This document shows positions 20,159 through 29,945 of a stretch of 64,000 nucleotides of DNA, piece after piece. A program made the position numbers and the translations under genes. Within the stretch, counting starts at the first letter, position 1, and each line of letters begins with the position of its first letter. The DNA is taken from the NCBI RefSeq assembly GCF_029522115.1, contig NZ_JAKWFK010000016.1, forward strand, positions 1 through 64,000. The letters run 5' to 3'. A model generated the notes under the pieces. It made no database searches, was not told where the DNA came from, and saw nothing but the letters and a program-made list of their open reading frames with translations. Source of the DNA: Trinickia sp. Y13 (GTDB lineage: Bacteria; Pseudomonadota; Gammaproteobacteria; Burkholderiales; Burkholderiaceae).

Positions 20159-20359
20159 TTACGGCTGCGCGAGCGCCGTGTGCAGGGCGGCGAGGAACGC
20201 CTCGTTTTCGTGCGGCAGGCCGATCGTCACGCGCAACGAGGCGAGCTTGACGATGCGCGCCTCGTCGAGTCCGAACTCGCGTGCGACCTCCGAGATCGGC
20301 TTGCCGGCGACGTACGGCGCGATGCCGCGCACGTAGGACGGGCCGTATTGCGTTGTCAT
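20159..20359 (-). pseudogene. hisC: Collapsed hisC: N- and C-termini of histidinol-phosphate aminotransferase fused
   Basis: A 66-codon frame reads MTTQYGPSYVRGIAPYVAGK and on to GLDEARIVKLAS, the N-terminal ~41 residues of HisC, then switches directly to LRVTIGLPHENEAFLAALHT, its C-terminal end. Full-length HisC is about 350-370 aa, so roughly 290-300 central residues, including the PLP lysine, are gone without breaking the frame. The SD site GGAGAAAG and the ATG remain. Intact hisC normally stands here between pheA and tyrA in this family. The product cannot be an aminotransferase; a second hisC must serve histidine synthesis. Confidence 0.85.
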
Positions 20360-20470
20360 GTCTTTCTCCAAAGCGGACGAAGCCGGTGCATTGCGCCGCG
20401 CTGCGCGAGCGCATGCAGCGGCGCGCTGGCTCGCATCGCGAGCCGCGTCGAGCGCGCGATTCGCACCGCG

Positions 20471-21553
20471 CTAGCGCGCGCGCGGATACGAGCCGAGGAT
20501 CTTCAGAAACGCCGCCTTCTTTTCGAGTTCCGCGAGCGCTGCAGCGACAGCCGCGTCTTCTCGATGACCTTCGACGTCGATGTAAAAGTAGTATTCCCAG
20601 GTGCCCACGCGCGCCGGACGCGACTCGAAGCGCGTCATCGACACGCCATGACGCGCGAGCGGTTCGAGCAGCTTGAACACGGCGCCCGGCTCGTTCTTCA
20701 CCGACACGATGAGCGAGGTCTGGTCGTGTCCGCTGCTGCCTGCCGGCGCGTGGCCGATCATGACGAAGCGGGTGCGGTTGTGCGGATCGTCCTGGATCAT
20801 CGGATAGGCGACCTGCAGGCCGTAAAACGCCGCCGCACGATCACTCGCGATCGCCGCGACCGCCGGATCCTGCGCCGCCAAGCGCGCCGCTTCGGCGTTG
20901 CTCGTGACCGCCTGCCGCTCGACGTGCGGCATGTGGGTCGCGAGCCAGCGCTGACACTGCGCCAGCGCTTGCGCGTGAGCGCAAACCCGAACGATGCCGG
21001 TCACCGCGCCGCTTTGCGTCAGCAAGTTATGGCGAATCGGCAACGCAAGCTCGCCGCCGATCAGCAACTGCGACTGCAGCAACAAATCCAGCGTGCGCGA
21101 CACGGCGCCCTCGCTCGAATTCTCGACGGGCACGACGCCGAACTCGGCGCCGCCGGCTTCGACCGACCGGAACACCTCGTCGATCGACAGACACGGCAAG
21201 CCTTCGATCGAATGACCGAAGTACTCGTACATCGCCTCTTCGCTATAGGTGCCGGCCGGCCCGAGATAGGCGGCGGTGACGGGGCGCTCGAGCGAACGGC
21301 TTGCCGCCATGATCTCGCGCCAGATCGCGCTGATGTGATCGCTGGCCAGCGGTCCCGCGCTCATGTTCTGCAAGCGCGCGATGACCTGCTGCTCGCGCTC
21401 GGGCCGAAACACGGGCGCGTTGTACAGCTTCTTGACCTCGCCCACTTCGAGCGCGATCGCGGCGCGCTGGTTGAGCAGCGCGATGAGCTGCTCGTCGATC
21501 GCATCGATCCGATCGCGCAGCGGCTTCAACTTTGAATTGAGTTCGTCATCCAT
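20471..21553 (-). CDS. pheA: Bifunctional chorismate mutase / prephenate dehydratase (P-protein)
   Basis: 360 aa. The N-terminal AroQ chorismate mutase (residues ~1-90, LKPLRDRIDAIDEQLIALLN) is followed by prephenate dehydratase (AYLGPAGTYSEEAMYEYFG, VVPVENSSEGAVSRTLDLL) and a C-terminal ACT domain with the phenylalanine-binding motifs SVKNEPGAVFKLL and TRFESRPARVGTWEYYFYID. It makes phenylpyruvate and is probably feedback inhibited by phenylalanine. The start MDDELNSKLKPLRDRID at 21553 fits the family and lies 55 bases after serC. Confidence 0.95.
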   Translation of the reverse strand: MDDELNSKLKPLRDRIDAIDEQLIALLNQRAAIALEVGEVKKLYNAPVFRPEREQQVIARLQNMSAGPLASDHISAIWREIMAASRSLERPVTAAYLGPAGTYSEEAMYEYFGHSIEGLPCLSIDEVFRSVEAGGAEFGVVPVENSSEGAVSRTLDLLLQSQLLIGGELALPIRHNLLTQSGAVTGIVRVCAHAQALAQCQRWLATHMPHVERQAVTSNAEAARLAAQDPAVAAIASDRAAAFYGLQVAYPMIQDDPHNRTRFVMIGHAPAGSSGHDQTSLIVSVKNEPGAVFKLLEPLARHGVSMTRFESRPARVGTWEYYFYIDVEGHREDAAVAAALAELEKKAAFLKILGSYPRAR

Positions 21554-21608
21554 GCGTAAAACGGCCGTATCGAAAACGGGCGGCGTCATGCCGCCCCGCC
21601 CGCGCGAC

Positions 21609-22691
21609 TTATGCGCGAGTCCGTTCGAATTCCAACATGTACTCGACAAGCGTCTTGACGCCTTCGAGCGACACCGCGTTGTAGATCGACGCCCGCATGC
21701 CGCCGACGGACTTGTGGCCCTTGAGCTGCATTAGCCCGCGCGCTTTCGCGCCGGCCAGGAAATCTTCGTTGCGCGATTCGTCGGCGAGGAAGAACGGTAC
21801 GTTCATTCTCGAACGCGAATCGCGCTCCACTTTGTTGATATAGAAGCTGCTTGCATCGATCGTGTCGTAAAGCAGCTTCGACTTCTCGAGGTTGCGCGCC
21901 TCGATTTCCTTCAAACCACCCTGCCGCTTGAGCCACTTGAAAACGAGGCCCGCGATGTAGATCGCATAGGTAGGCGGCGTGTTGAACATGGAATTGTTCT
22001 CGGCGACGATGCGCCACTCGAATGCTGACGGGCAGATCGGCAGCGAGCGATCGAGCAAGTCCTCGCGCACCACGACGATCGTCAAGCCCGCCATGCCGAT
22101 GTTCTTTTGCGCGCCGCCGAACATCACACCGTACTTGGCCACGTCGAGCGGGCGCGACAGCACGTGCGACGAAACATCGGCGACGAGCGGAATATCCCCG
22201 AGATCGGGGATATCGAAAGTCTCGACGCCGTGAATCGTCTCGTTGGTGCACAGGTGAACGTAGGCCGGATTGCTCGAGAGCTGCCATTCGCTGCGTTTGG
22301 GCGCGCGCGTGAAACCATCCGCCGTTTCGCCGCTCGCGGCCAGATGCGGCTTGCAGTACTTGCCGGCCTCTTTGAACGACTTTTGCGACCACGAACCCGT
22401 CACGACGAAGTCTGCGACATCGCGTTTGCCCAGCATATTCATGGGCACGATCGCGTTCTCGCCCAGGCCGCCGCCTTGCAGAAAGAGAATGCGATGGCTG
22501 GCCGGCGCCTGCAGCAGCTCGCGCAGATCGGTGAGCGCTTCTTCGTGGATCGACATGAACTCGCGCCCGCGATGGCTCATTTCCATCACGCTCATGCCGC
22601 TGCCATGCCAATCGAGCATCTCGTCGGCCGCTTGGCGCAGCACTTCCTCGGGCAACGCTGCCGGCCCCGCCGAGAAATTGAAGACCCGCAT
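21609..22691 (-). CDS. serC: Phosphoserine aminotransferase
   Basis: 360-aa PLP enzyme of serine (and vitamin B6) biosynthesis. It starts [20 protein letters not shown] and has [30 protein letters not shown] near the PLP site and [20 protein letters not shown] containing the Schiff-base lysine. Length matches the family. It is the first gene of the serC-pheA-(hisC)-tyrA-aroA run on the minus strand, the normal order in Burkholderiaceae. Confidence 0.96.
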   Translation of the reverse strand: MRVFNFSAGPAALPEEVLRQAADEMLDWHGSGMSVMEMSHRGREFMSIHEEALTDLRELLQAPASHRILFLQGGGLGENAIVPMNMLGKRDVADFVVTGSWSQKSFKEAGKYCKPHLAASGETADGFTRAPKRSEWQLSSNPAYVHLCTNETIHGVETFDIPDLGDIPLVADVSSHVLSRPLDVAKYGVMFGGAQKNIGMAGLTIVVVREDLLDRSLPICPSAFEWRIVAENNSMFNTPPTYAIYIAGLVFKWLKRQGGLKEIEARNLEKSKLLYDTIDASSFYINKVERDSRSRMNVPFFLADESRNEDFLAGAKARGLMQLKGHKSVGGMRASIYNAVSLEGVKTLVEYMLEFERTRA

Positions 22692-22774
22692 CGTGAGACT
22701 CCCCGAAGAATGAAATGAACTGAAGCGTGGCGCACCACTGGTGACGCCTCACGGCGGACGCATGCCGCAAATAG

Positions 22775-22811
22775 TAATGGCCGTTCGCGCGTTTCGCGCA
22801 AACGGCCATTA
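22775..22811. repeat. Strong inverted repeat between serC and the DUF2059 gene
   Basis: Arms TAATGGCCGTT (22775-22785) and AACGGCCATTA (22801-22811) are perfect, and the interior contains GCGCG-TTT-CGCGC, so almost the whole 37 bases can fold as one hairpin. It lies 77 bases past the DUF2059 stop and 84 bases before serC. There is no T run on either side, so terminator function is uncertain. Confidence 0.7.
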
Positions 22812-22887
22812 TCGCACCGCCGATCGAAAACCGCTCGCGCAGGCCCGAGCGCGAGCCTACGCCGACAAGCCCGAGGGGCTTTGCGGT

Positions 22888-23496
22888 TTACTTGCCGGGC
22901 TTGACCGCGGCGACTTCCTTATCGGCTTGCGTGCGCGTTGCCTGGATCGATTGCGGCATGTACTTCTGCATCAATCCACCCACGACGTCGCGGCCGACTT
23001 GATCTTGCACTTGGATGAACTTGCGACCCGTCGGGCTCTTGTAGAACGTCGTCAGATCTTTGATTTCCTGCGTCGAGTAGTACTTCGCATAGGCGTCGTA
23101 CTGCGCTTGCATCGCGTCGTGGCGGAACGCGTCCGTCGCAAACACTTGGCCCGCGGAATCGACGAGCTTCTGCACGGCCGTCTTTTGCAAGGTGGGCACG
23201 GCCGCTTGCTTTTGCTTGTCCGTCAGCGTTTTGTTTTCCGAAAGCGCTTCGGACAGGATTTCCGGAACGTACTGGCGCGCTTGCATCTGCGCGCTGTTGC
23301 CGATGGCGCCGACGAGCTTTTGCGCGTCGATCGCTTCGAGCAATTCCTTGATCGCAGCCTGCTTGGCCGCGTCGACCGGAGCAGTTGCAGCAGCGGAAGC
23401 CGCCGGCGCTTGAGACTGGAGCGCTTGCGCCATTGCGAAAGTCGGCACGAAAGCAGCCAGCAGCATCCATTGCTTGAATCGTCGTTGCATCTTCAC
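22888..23496 (-). CDS. DUF2059-type exported protein
   Basis: 202 aa with a signal peptide (MKMQRRFKQWMLLAAFVPTF, cleavage near AMA-QA). The mature domain is helical and ends in the DUF2059 pattern: YAKYYSTQEIKDLTTFYKSP then TGRKFIQVQDQVGRDVVGGL. The function of this family is not known; it is periplasmic. It lies between gyrA and serC on the same strand. Confidence 0.82.
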   Translation of the reverse strand: MKMQRRFKQWMLLAAFVPTFAMAQALQSQAPAASAAATAPVDAAKQAAIKELLEAIDAQKLVGAIGNSAQMQARQYVPEILSEALSENKTLTDKQKQAAVPTLQKTAVQKLVDSAGQVFATDAFRHDAMQAQYDAYAKYYSTQEIKDLTTFYKSPTGRKFIQVQDQVGRDVVGGLMQKYMPQSIQATRTQADKEVAAVKPGK

Positions 23497-23682
23497 TCCC
23501 TCTAAAAAATGAGTCGTTAGCGCGCAGCCGTCAGTTCGGTTCGTTGCGCCGCCGTCGCACGCGGCGGCAGACCCGACCTATAGCACGATGGCTCGCGCGC
23601 TTCGTTGTCTTTCGTCAAGAACCGCAGCGATGCCGCGCGGCGCTTGATGCACACGGCCGACCAGTGTCGGCCGCATCGATAC

Positions 23683-26310
23683 TTACTGTTGCGCGCCGTC
23701 TTCGCCGTCTTCGCCGGTTTCCTCTTCGGCCGCCGCGCCTTCGACGTCGACTTCGGCTTCCGCGATCTGCTGCAGGCCGGAGAGCTTCGTCCCCTCATCG
23801 AGGCTGATGAGTGTAACACCCTGCGTAGCCCGGCCCATCTCGCGGATCTCCGAAACACGTGTGCGAATCAACACACCCGTGGTGGTAATCAGCATGATTT
23901 GGCCTTCGGCGTCGACGAGCGTGGCCGCCACGACCTTGCCGTTGCGCTCGGACGTCTGGATCGCGATCATGCCCTTCGTGCCGCGCCCGTGCCGCGTGTA
24001 CTCGGTGATGGGCGTGCGCTTGCCGTAGCCGTTCTCCGTCGCCGTCAGCACGGACTGCGTCTCGCTGCCCGCCACGAGCATGGCGATCACCTGCTGCCCC
24101 TCTTCGAGCTGCATGCCGCGCACGCCGCGCGCCTCGCGGCCCATCGGACGCACGTCGTTCTCGTCGAAGCGCACGGCTTTGCCTGCGTCGGAGAACAACA
24201 TGACGTCGTGCTGCCCATCCGTGATCGCGGCGCCGATCAGAAAATCGCCATCGTCGAGACCGACCGCAATGATACCTTTGCGCAATGGTCTGCTGAAAGC
24301 CTCGAGCGGCGTCTTCTTGACCGTGCCGAGCGATGTCGCCATGAACACGAACTTGTCTGCCGAGAACTCCTTGACCGGCAGCACGACGTTGATCTTCTCG
24401 CCATCCTGAAGCGGGAACATGTTGACGATGGGGCGGCCGCGCGAGTTGCGCGAACCCTGCGGCACCTCGTAGACCTTGACCCAATAGACGCGGCCGCGAT
24501 TCGAGAAACACAGAATATGATCGTGCGTGTTCGCGATGAACAGCGTGTCGATCCAGTCGTCTTCCTTCATCTGCGTGGCCTGCTTGCCTCGGCCGCCGCG
24601 CTTTTGCGCGCGATACTCGGAAAGCGGCTGCGACTTGACGTAGCCCGCATGCGACATCGTCACGACCATGTCTTGCGGCGTGATCAGATCTTCCGTGTTC
24701 AGCTCGGTCGCGTTCAACTCGATCTTCGAGCGCCGCGCGTCGCCGAACTCGGTCTTCACGGCCGTGAGCTCGTCGCCGATGATGGCCGTGATGCGCTCGG
24801 GCCGCCCGAGGATGTCGAGCAGATCGGCGATTTGCGCCATGACTTCGCGGTACTCGCCGATGATCTTGTCTTGTTCGAGGCCCGTGAGGCGTTGCAAGCG
24901 CATCTGCAGAATTTCTTGCGCCTGCGTATCGGACAGCTTGTAAAGACCGTCGCCCTGCATGCCGAACGCGGGATTCAATCCTTCTGGGCGGTAGGCTTCG
25001 CGCCCGCCCGCCGCCGAATTCTCGGTTTCGGCCCGCGCCAGCATCTCGCGCACGAGCGAGGAGTCCCACGCGCGCGCCATCAATTCTTGCTTCGCGATCG
25101 GCGGCGTGGGCGCGGCCTTGATGATCGCGATGAATTCGTCGATGTTCGCGAGCGCAACGGCCAACCCTTCGAGGACATGGCCGCGTTCGCGCGCTTTGCG
25201 CAGCTCGTACACGGTGCGCCGCGTCAGCACCTCGCGCCGGTGCGACAGGAACGCGTCGAGCATCTCCTTCAGGTTCAGGAGCTTGGGCTGGCCGTCGACG
25301 AGCGCAACCATGTTCATGCCGAACGTGTCCTGCAGCTGCGTCGCTTTATAGAGGTTGTTCAGCACGACCTCGGGCACTTCGCCGCGCTTGAGCTCGATGA
25401 CGACGCGCATGCCGCTCTTATCGGACTCGTCGCGGATGTCGGAAATGCCCTCGAGCTTCTTTTCGTTGACGAGTTCGGCGATGCGCTCGAGCAGCGAGCG
25501 CTTGTTGACTTGATACGGCAGCTCGTCGACGATGATCGCCATGCGCTGGCCGCGATCGATTTCCTCGAAGTGCGTGGCCGCGCGCATGACGACGCGGCCG
25601 CGGCCCGTGCGGTAGCCGTCGCGCACGCCGGCCACGCCGTAGATGATGCCGGCCGTGGGGAAATCCGGGGCAGGGATGATCTCGATGAGTTCGTCGATGC
25701 TCGCCTGCGGATTCTTCAGCAGATGGTGGCAGGCGTCGACGACTTCGTTCAGGTTGTGCGGCGGAATGTTCGTCGCCATCCCCACCGCGATACCGGACGA
25801 GCCATTGATCAGCAGATTCGGGATGCGGGCCGGCAGAATGAGCGGCTCGCTCTCGCTGCCGTCGTAGTTCGGCCCGAAGTCGACGGTTTCCTTGTCGATG
25901 TCGGCCAGCAGTTCGTGGCCGATCTTGGCCATGCGGATTTCGGTGTACCGCATGGCGGCGGCATTGTCGCCGTCGATCGACCCGAAATTGCCCTGACCGT
26001 CGACCAGCATGTAGCGCAGCGAGAAGTCCTGCGCCATCCGAACGATGGTGTCGTAGACCGCGGTGTCGCCGTGCGGATGATATTTACCGATGACGTCGCC
26101 GACGATACGCGCGGACTTCTTATAGGCGCGGTTCCAGTCGTTGTTCAGTTCGTGCATCGCATAGAGCACGCGGCGATGCACCGGCTTCAAGCCGTCCCGC
26201 ACGTCGGGGAGCGCCCGTCCCACGATTACGCTCATCGCGTAATCGAGATATGAACGACGCATTTCCTCTTCGAGGGAGATCGGCAGAGTCTCTTTGGCGA
26301 ATTGATCCAT
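23683..26310 (-). CDS. gyrA: DNA gyrase subunit A
   Basis: 875-aa topoisomerase II subunit that introduces negative supercoils with GyrB. The catalytic Tyr122 is in [13 protein letters not shown]. The quinolone region reads [20 protein letters not shown], giving Thr83 and Asp87. The GyrA-box QKRGGRGKQ and six-bladed C-terminal repeats follow, and the tail is acidic ([17 protein letters not shown]). The start [20 protein letters not shown] at 26310 is the family start. An extended -10 promoter lies about 90 bases upstream. Confidence 0.97.
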   Translation of the reverse strand: MDQFAKETLPISLEEEMRRSYLDYAMSVIVGRALPDVRDGLKPVHRRVLYAMHELNNDWNRAYKKSARIVGDVIGKYHPHGDTAVYDTIVRMAQDFSLRYMLVDGQGNFGSIDGDNAAAMRYTEIRMAKIGHELLADIDKETVDFGPNYDGSESEPLILPARIPNLLINGSSGIAVGMATNIPPHNLNEVVDACHHLLKNPQASIDELIEIIPAPDFPTAGIIYGVAGVRDGYRTGRGRVVMRAATHFEEIDRGQRMAIIVDELPYQVNKRSLLERIAELVNEKKLEGISDIRDESDKSGMRVVIELKRGEVPEVVLNNLYKATQLQDTFGMNMVALVDGQPKLLNLKEMLDAFLSHRREVLTRRTVYELRKARERGHVLEGLAVALANIDEFIAIIKAAPTPPIAKQELMARAWDSSLVREMLARAETENSAAGGREAYRPEGLNPAFGMQGDGLYKLSDTQAQEILQMRLQRLTGLEQDKIIGEYREVMAQIADLLDILGRPERITAIIGDELTAVKTEFGDARRSKIELNATELNTEDLITPQDMVVTMSHAGYVKSQPLSEYRAQKRGGRGKQATQMKEDDWIDTLFIANTHDHILCFSNRGRVYWVKVYEVPQGSRNSRGRPIVNMFPLQDGEKINVVLPVKEFSADKFVFMATSLGTVKKTPLEAFSRPLRKGIIAVGLDDGDFLIGAAITDGQHDVMLFSDAGKAVRFDENDVRPMGREARGVRGMQLEEGQQVIAMLVAGSETQSVLTATENGYGKRTPITEYTRHGRGTKGMIAIQTSERNGKVVAATLVDAEGQIMLITTTGVLIRTRVSEIREMGRATQGVTLISLDEGTKLSGLQQIAEAEVDVEGAAAEEETGEDGEDGAQQ

Positions 26311-26400
26311 TATCCGTATCGATTTCGGGCGCGAGCGGAGCGAAAACCCAACCGGACCGCCACCCCCGCCGACCCGGCAGGAGGCGCCGGGCATCACGCG

Positions 26401-26409
26401 ATTCTAACA
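26401..26409 (-). promoter_or_regulatory. Extended -10 promoter element for gyrA
   Basis: Minus-strand TGTTAGAAT: a TG one base before the hexamer TAGAAT (26401-26406). No clear -35 is seen 16-18 bases upstream, as expected for an extended -10 promoter. It would give a leader of about 85 bases. Confidence 0.45.
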
Positions 26410-26721
26410 TGGCCGCCCTTGCCGCCCGACACCCGGTGCGTACTCCCCCACGCACCCGGACGCCGGGCACCCGCTCCGAGCGATTTTTGCGGTGCGTGAA
26501 CGCGATTGTTGCGGGCGTGCTGGCACGCATCGTGCGACCTGCCATCCCCTTCGGAAGCCCGCCTGGCTTCCCTGTTGCGGCAGCACCACAATCGAAAGAA
26601 GCGATTTGGGACGGCGGGATTTTTTTTTCGTAAGAAGGGAACGATATGGCAAAATGCCAACGCACTTGGTTAGACGCTGCTCGAAGTGTCCACAGGGTCG
26701 CCGTTTTTTGTGCCGCACCAA

Positions 26722-26730
26722 TGTTATACT
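26722..26730 (+). promoter_or_regulatory. Extended -10 promoter element for the OmpA-family gene
   Basis: TGTTATACT, with TG one base before the hexamer TATACT (26725-26730). The -35 is poor (T-rich). Transcription would start near 26737, about 70 bases before the ATG. Confidence 0.5.
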
Positions 26731-26807
26731 TCGAGCAATGTATGACTTGTCTACGTCATCCAGGCTCGCAGTAAACCTGCGGTAATCTCAATTTCGAGAG
26801 GAGAAAT

Positions 26808-27461
26808 ATGAATAAATTTTCAAAGCTCGCGTTCATTGCAGCTACCGCAGTTGTGGCTGCATCCGCATCGGCACAGTCGGTGCCGGCGTCGCGACAAGCT
26901 ACGAACGACAACTGGGTGAATGGTACCGGCGAATACGTGTGGATGAACGGCACGAACGAGCTTTGCTGGCGCGATGCGTTCTGGACGCCGGCCACGGCCA
27001 ACGCGAAGTGCGACGGCGCACTCGTCGCCCAAGCCCCGACGCCGCCCGCTCCGGTCGCCCCGGCTGCTCCGGCTATCTCGAGCCAGAAGGTCACGTATCA
27101 AGCCGATACGCTGTTCGACTTCGACAAGGCTATCCTGAAGCCGGCCGGCAAGGCAAAGCTTGACGAACTCGCCACGAAGATCCAAGGCATGAACCTGGAA
27201 GTGGCCGTTGCAACGGGCTACACCGACAAGATCGGTTCGGACAAGTACAACGACCGTCTGTCGCTGCGCCGCGCACAAGCTGTCAAGGCTTATCTCGTCA
27301 GCAAGGGCGTGCCCGCCAACAAGATTTACACGGAAGGCAAGGGCAAGCGCAACCCGGTCAAGACGGATTGCAACCAGAAGAACCGCAAGGCGCTCATCGC
27401 TTGCCTGGCTCCGAACCGTCGCGTGGAAGTCGAAATCGTCGGCACGCAAAACAAGCAGTAA
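26808..27461 (+). CDS. OmpA-family outer membrane / peptidoglycan-associated protein
   Basis: 217 aa. A signal peptide ([19 protein letters not shown]) precedes a short domain with [20 protein letters not shown] and one pair of cysteines, a Pro/Ala linker ([14 protein letters not shown]), and a C-terminal OmpA-like peptidoglycan-binding domain ([40 protein letters not shown]). There is no eight-strand barrel, so it tethers the envelope rather than forming a classical OmpA porin. A GAGAGGAG ribosome site precedes the ATG. It is monocistronic, ending at a strong terminator. Confidence 0.92.
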   Translation: MNKFSKLAFIAATAVVAASASAQSVPASRQATNDNWVNGTGEYVWMNGTNELCWRDAFWTPATANAKCDGALVAQAPTPPAPVAPAAPAISSQKVTYQADTLFDFDKAILKPAGKAKLDELATKIQGMNLEVAVATGYTDKIGSDKYNDRLSLRRAQAVKAYLVSKGVPANKIYTEGKGKRNPVKTDCNQKNRKALIACLAPNRRVEVEIVGTQNKQ

Positions 27462-27480
27462 GCCGCGCTTTCGCTTCACG

Positions 27481-27508
27481 AAAAACCCCGCTCCGGCGGG
27501 GTTTTTTT
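27481..27508 (+). terminator. Rho-independent terminator of the OmpA-family gene
   Basis: CCCCGC-TCCG-GCGGGG stem (27486-27501) flanked by AAAAA on the left and a run of seven T on the right; it begins 20 bases past the stop codon. Confidence 0.92.
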
Positions 27509-27634
27509 CTGCCTGCGGCATGCAGCGCGCGAGCAGCCTCCACCCTGGCCGACTTCGCCTTCCGGCGCTTTGCCGAGCACGGCGAACCCGTTTCGCCCGC
27601 GATAGTTTGGCGCGCCCCGAGCGCCGCGGCGGTT

Positions 27635-27663
27635 TTGCCGCAGCGCGCAACCCTCGATATACT
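27635..27663 (+). promoter_or_regulatory. Predicted sigma70 promoter for ubiG
   Basis: TTGCCG (27635-27640), a 17-bp spacer, then TATACT (27658-27663). The expected start near 27670 lies about 36 bases before the ubiG ATG. It lies after the terminator of the preceding gene, which supports it as the ubiG-gph promoter. Confidence 0.6.
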
Positions 27664-27705
27664 CAGCCTAATTCTGGCCCACTCCATCTCCACGTTTGCA
27701 AGCTT

Positions 27706-28404
27706 ATGACGAATGCCGATCCCCACGAGCTACGGAAATTTAGCGACCTTGCGCACCGCTGGTGGGATCCCAACGCCGAATTCAAACCGCTGCATGAACT
27801 GAACCCCGTCCGCCTTGCGTGGATCGATGGGCATGCTCATTTACCGGGAAAGCGCGTCCTTGACGTCGGTTGTGGCGGCGGCATCCTGTCCGAGTCGATG
27901 GCCGGCCTTGGCGCGCAAGTCAAAGGCATCGATCTATCCCATCAGGCGCTCGGCGTAGCGGACTTGCACAGCTTGGAAAGCGGCATCACCGTCGAGTACG
28001 AAGAGATCGCGGCCGAGGCGCTCGCCGCCCGCGAACCCGCCAGCTACGATGTCGTGACCTGCATGGAAATGCTCGAGCACGTGCCCGATCCCGCGGCGAT
28101 CGTTCGCGCCTGCGCCGCGCTCGTCAAGCCCGGCGGCTGGGTGTTCTTCTCCACGCTCAACCGAAACGTGAAGGCGTATCTGTTCGCGGTGATCGGTGCG
28201 GAATACATCGCGCAGATGCTGCCAAAAGGCACGCACGACTACGCGCGCTTCATCCGTCCGTCGGAACTGGCTGGGTTCGCCCGGGCGGCCGGCTTGCGCG
28301 AGGTCGAGGTTAAAGGCATCACCTATCGCCCGCTCGGCAAGCGCTTCGCCTTGTCCGACGATACGAGCGTCAACTACTTGTTTGCCTGCCGCCGCGACGA
28401 TTGA
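27706..28404 (+). CDS. ubiG: Ubiquinone biosynthesis O-methyltransferase UbiG
   Basis: 232-aa SAM-dependent methyltransferase that does both O-methylations in ubiquinone synthesis. Motif I is [20 protein letters not shown], followed by [14 protein letters not shown] and [17 protein letters not shown]. The N-terminus [20 protein letters not shown] and [20 protein letters not shown] are UbiG hallmarks. The start [12 protein letters not shown] at 27706 follows a good promoter; upstream frame extension is not conserved. Confidence 0.96.
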   Translation: MTNADPHELRKFSDLAHRWWDPNAEFKPLHELNPVRLAWIDGHAHLPGKRVLDVGCGGGILSESMAGLGAQVKGIDLSHQALGVADLHSLESGITVEYEEIAAEALAAREPASYDVVTCMEMLEHVPDPAAIVRACAALVKPGGWVFFSTLNRNVKAYLFAVIGAEYIAQMLPKGTHDYARFIRPSELAGFARAAGLREVEVKGITYRPLGKRFALSDDTSVNYLFACRRDD

Positions 28405-28488
28405 CCGAAACCGAGCGGTGGCCCTCACCTGCGCCGCTCATGCTCGCATCGCCCGCCCCGCCAGCCTCCTTGATCCCGCTTTCGATCC

Positions 28489-29202
28489 ATGAACCAACCG
28501 TCGCCCCCACCCGCGCGTCAAGACGACGCGCCGCAGATCGCCCAATGTCGCGCCGCGCTGTTCGACCTCGACGGCACGCTGGCCGATACCGCGCCCGATC
28601 TCGTGGCCGCCGTCAATAAGATGCGCCGCCACCGAGGGCTCGAGCTCGTCCCCGTCGAGCAGTTGCGGCCGTTCGCATCGGCCGGTGCGCGCGGGCTGAT
28701 CGGCGGAGCCTTCGGCATCGGTCCGGAGGATCGCGAGTTCGCCCCGATGCGCGAGGAATTCCTCGCCAATTACGAGACCGATCTATGCATCGAGACGACG
28801 CTGTTCCCGGGTATCGCGGAACTGCTCGATGCACTGGATGCGCGCGGCGTTCGCTGGGGCATCGTCACGAACAAGGTGGGCCGGCTGACGATGCCGCTCG
28901 TCGCGCAGCTCGGGCTGGCGGCCCGCGCAGGCTGCGTCGTGAGCGGCGACACGACGCCGCATTCCAAACCTCATCCGGCGCCGTTGCTCCATGCCGCCGA
29001 AACGCTCGCGTTGCCGCCCGAGCGAATCGTGTATGTCGGCGACGATTTGAGAGACGTGCAGGCGGGATTCGCGGCCGGCATGGCCACGGTCGCGGCGGCA
29101 TACGGTTACTGCGGCGCCGATCTGCCGCCGGCCATGTGGCATGCGCAGCACATCGTCGATACGCCGCAGCAGCTTCACCTGCTACTCGCCGCGCTCGGAT
29201 GA
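28489..29202 (+). CDS. gph: Phosphoglycolate phosphatase (HAD family)
   Basis: 237-aa HAD hydrolase, subfamily IA. Motif I is ALFDLDGTLADTAPDLVAAV (nucleophile Asp), motif II GIVTNKVGR, and motifs III/IV are HSKPHPAPLL and VYVGDDLRDVQAGFAAG. It removes phosphate from 2-phosphoglycolate produced by DNA repair. It lies 84 bases after ubiG in the same direction, the usual ubiG-gph pair. Confidence 0.9.
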   Translation: MNQPSPPPARQDDAPQIAQCRAALFDLDGTLADTAPDLVAAVNKMRRHRGLELVPVEQLRPFASAGARGLIGGAFGIGPEDREFAPMREEFLANYETDLCIETTLFPGIAELLDALDARGVRWGIVTNKVGRLTMPLVAQLGLAARAGCVVSGDTTPHSKPHPAPLLHAAETLALPPERIVYVGDDLRDVQAGFAAGMATVAAAYGYCGADLPPAMWHAQHIVDTPQQLHLLLAALG

Positions 29203-29326
29203 TGGGAAGCAGAGCACGCGCATCATCCGAGGGCACCCGACAGGCCCGAGTGCCCACGGGCGCCCTCTTGATTTTTCGGCAAGCCGCACCATCTTGCTTT
29301 CTGTGGGATAATCACTCCCAACGTAA

Positions 29327-29683
29327 GGGGCCGACCTGGTTTCGACGTGGATAACGAAGCAGTTCAGGGCATACCGAGGACCCGTCACCTCGTAAATCAA
29401 TGGGACTTAAGTAACCGCAAACGATAACTCGTTCGCCGTAGCGGCTTAACCCCGCTCGCCTCGCACTAGCTCGCTGACGGGCTAGGGTCGCAAGACTAGC
29501 GAGGTCATTTACGTCAGATAATCCTCAGTGGTGTCACGACGCCGGGGCCGAAAACCAAGTGACTCGCCGTAACGAAGCGTGTTCGTCCGCGTCTGTGCGG
29601 TTAAATCAAACGACTGAACTAAGTATGTAGAACTGGCTGTGGACTATTTGCGGACGCGGGTTCGATTCCCGCCGGCTCCACCA
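29327..29683 (+). ncRNA. ssrA: Transfer-messenger RNA (tmRNA)
   Basis: The 5' end GGGGCCG pairs with 3' CGGCTCC before ACCA to form the tRNA-like acceptor stem, and the T arm GGGTTCGATTCCC is near the 3' end. The tag frame at 29417-29449 encodes ANDNSFAVAA and a stop; with the first alanine charged on tmRNA the added peptide is AANDNSFAVAA. It rescues stalled ribosomes. A GATAAT hexamer at 29307-29312 may be the -10. A strong terminator follows at once. Confidence 0.96.
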
Positions 29684-29691
29684 GCATTTGC

Positions 29692-29718
29692 AAGGCCAAC
29701 CTTTCGGTTGGCCTTTTT
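29692..29718 (+). terminator. Rho-independent terminator of ssrA
   Basis: 10-bp perfect stem AAGGCCAACC / GGTTGGCCTT with loop TTTC, then TTT. It begins nine bases after the CCA end of tmRNA. Confidence 0.92.
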
Positions 29719-29945
29719 CATTGGCGGGCTTCGCCGTCTTCGCCGACCTCTCTGGGCCAACGGGTGCGCGGCCACGGCCGTATCGTATCTATACGCTATA
29801 TGCGGTCGGGCACAACGCATTGGGGCGCGACATCTCCCATGCCGCGAGCGCGCATCTAGCCCCCCTCCACGGCGCGTACCTTTGCGCGCCCCGTGCACGC
29901 CGTTACACTGGCACACCGATCCCTTGCCAGGCAAGCCACTCGCCA

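Larger units (their letters stand above)
26311..26807. other. Divergent promoter region between gyrA and ompA-like gene
   Basis: I see no credible gene in this ~500-bp region. It holds the gyrA extended -10 (26401-26409, leftward) and the ompA-like extended -10 (26722-26730, rightward). A short TGGCA-AAA-TGCCA dyad lies at 26647-26659 and runs of T at about 26621-26630 and 26704-26709. Confidence 0.6.

Noticed and set aside
26062-26067. GyrA Thr83 as a quinolone-resistance change
   Set aside because: Thr83 with Asp87 is the normal wild-type state in Burkholderia-group GyrA; resistance changes are Thr83Ile and similar.
23605-26253. 882-codon open frame on the plus strand opposite gyrA
   Set aside because: It is an antisense shadow of GC-rich gyrA: the composition is dominated by His, Arg and Asp with no domain, and the minus-strand protein is clearly GyrA.
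26250-26633. 127-codon frame in the gyrA-ompA gap
   Set aside because: It starts inside gyrA on the opposite strand, is Pro/Arg-rich and has no ribosome site; the region reads as promoter DNA.
29680-29683. Separate tRNA gene ending in ACCA
   Set aside because: The tRNA-like arm belongs to tmRNA; the 5' half pairs with it at 29327.
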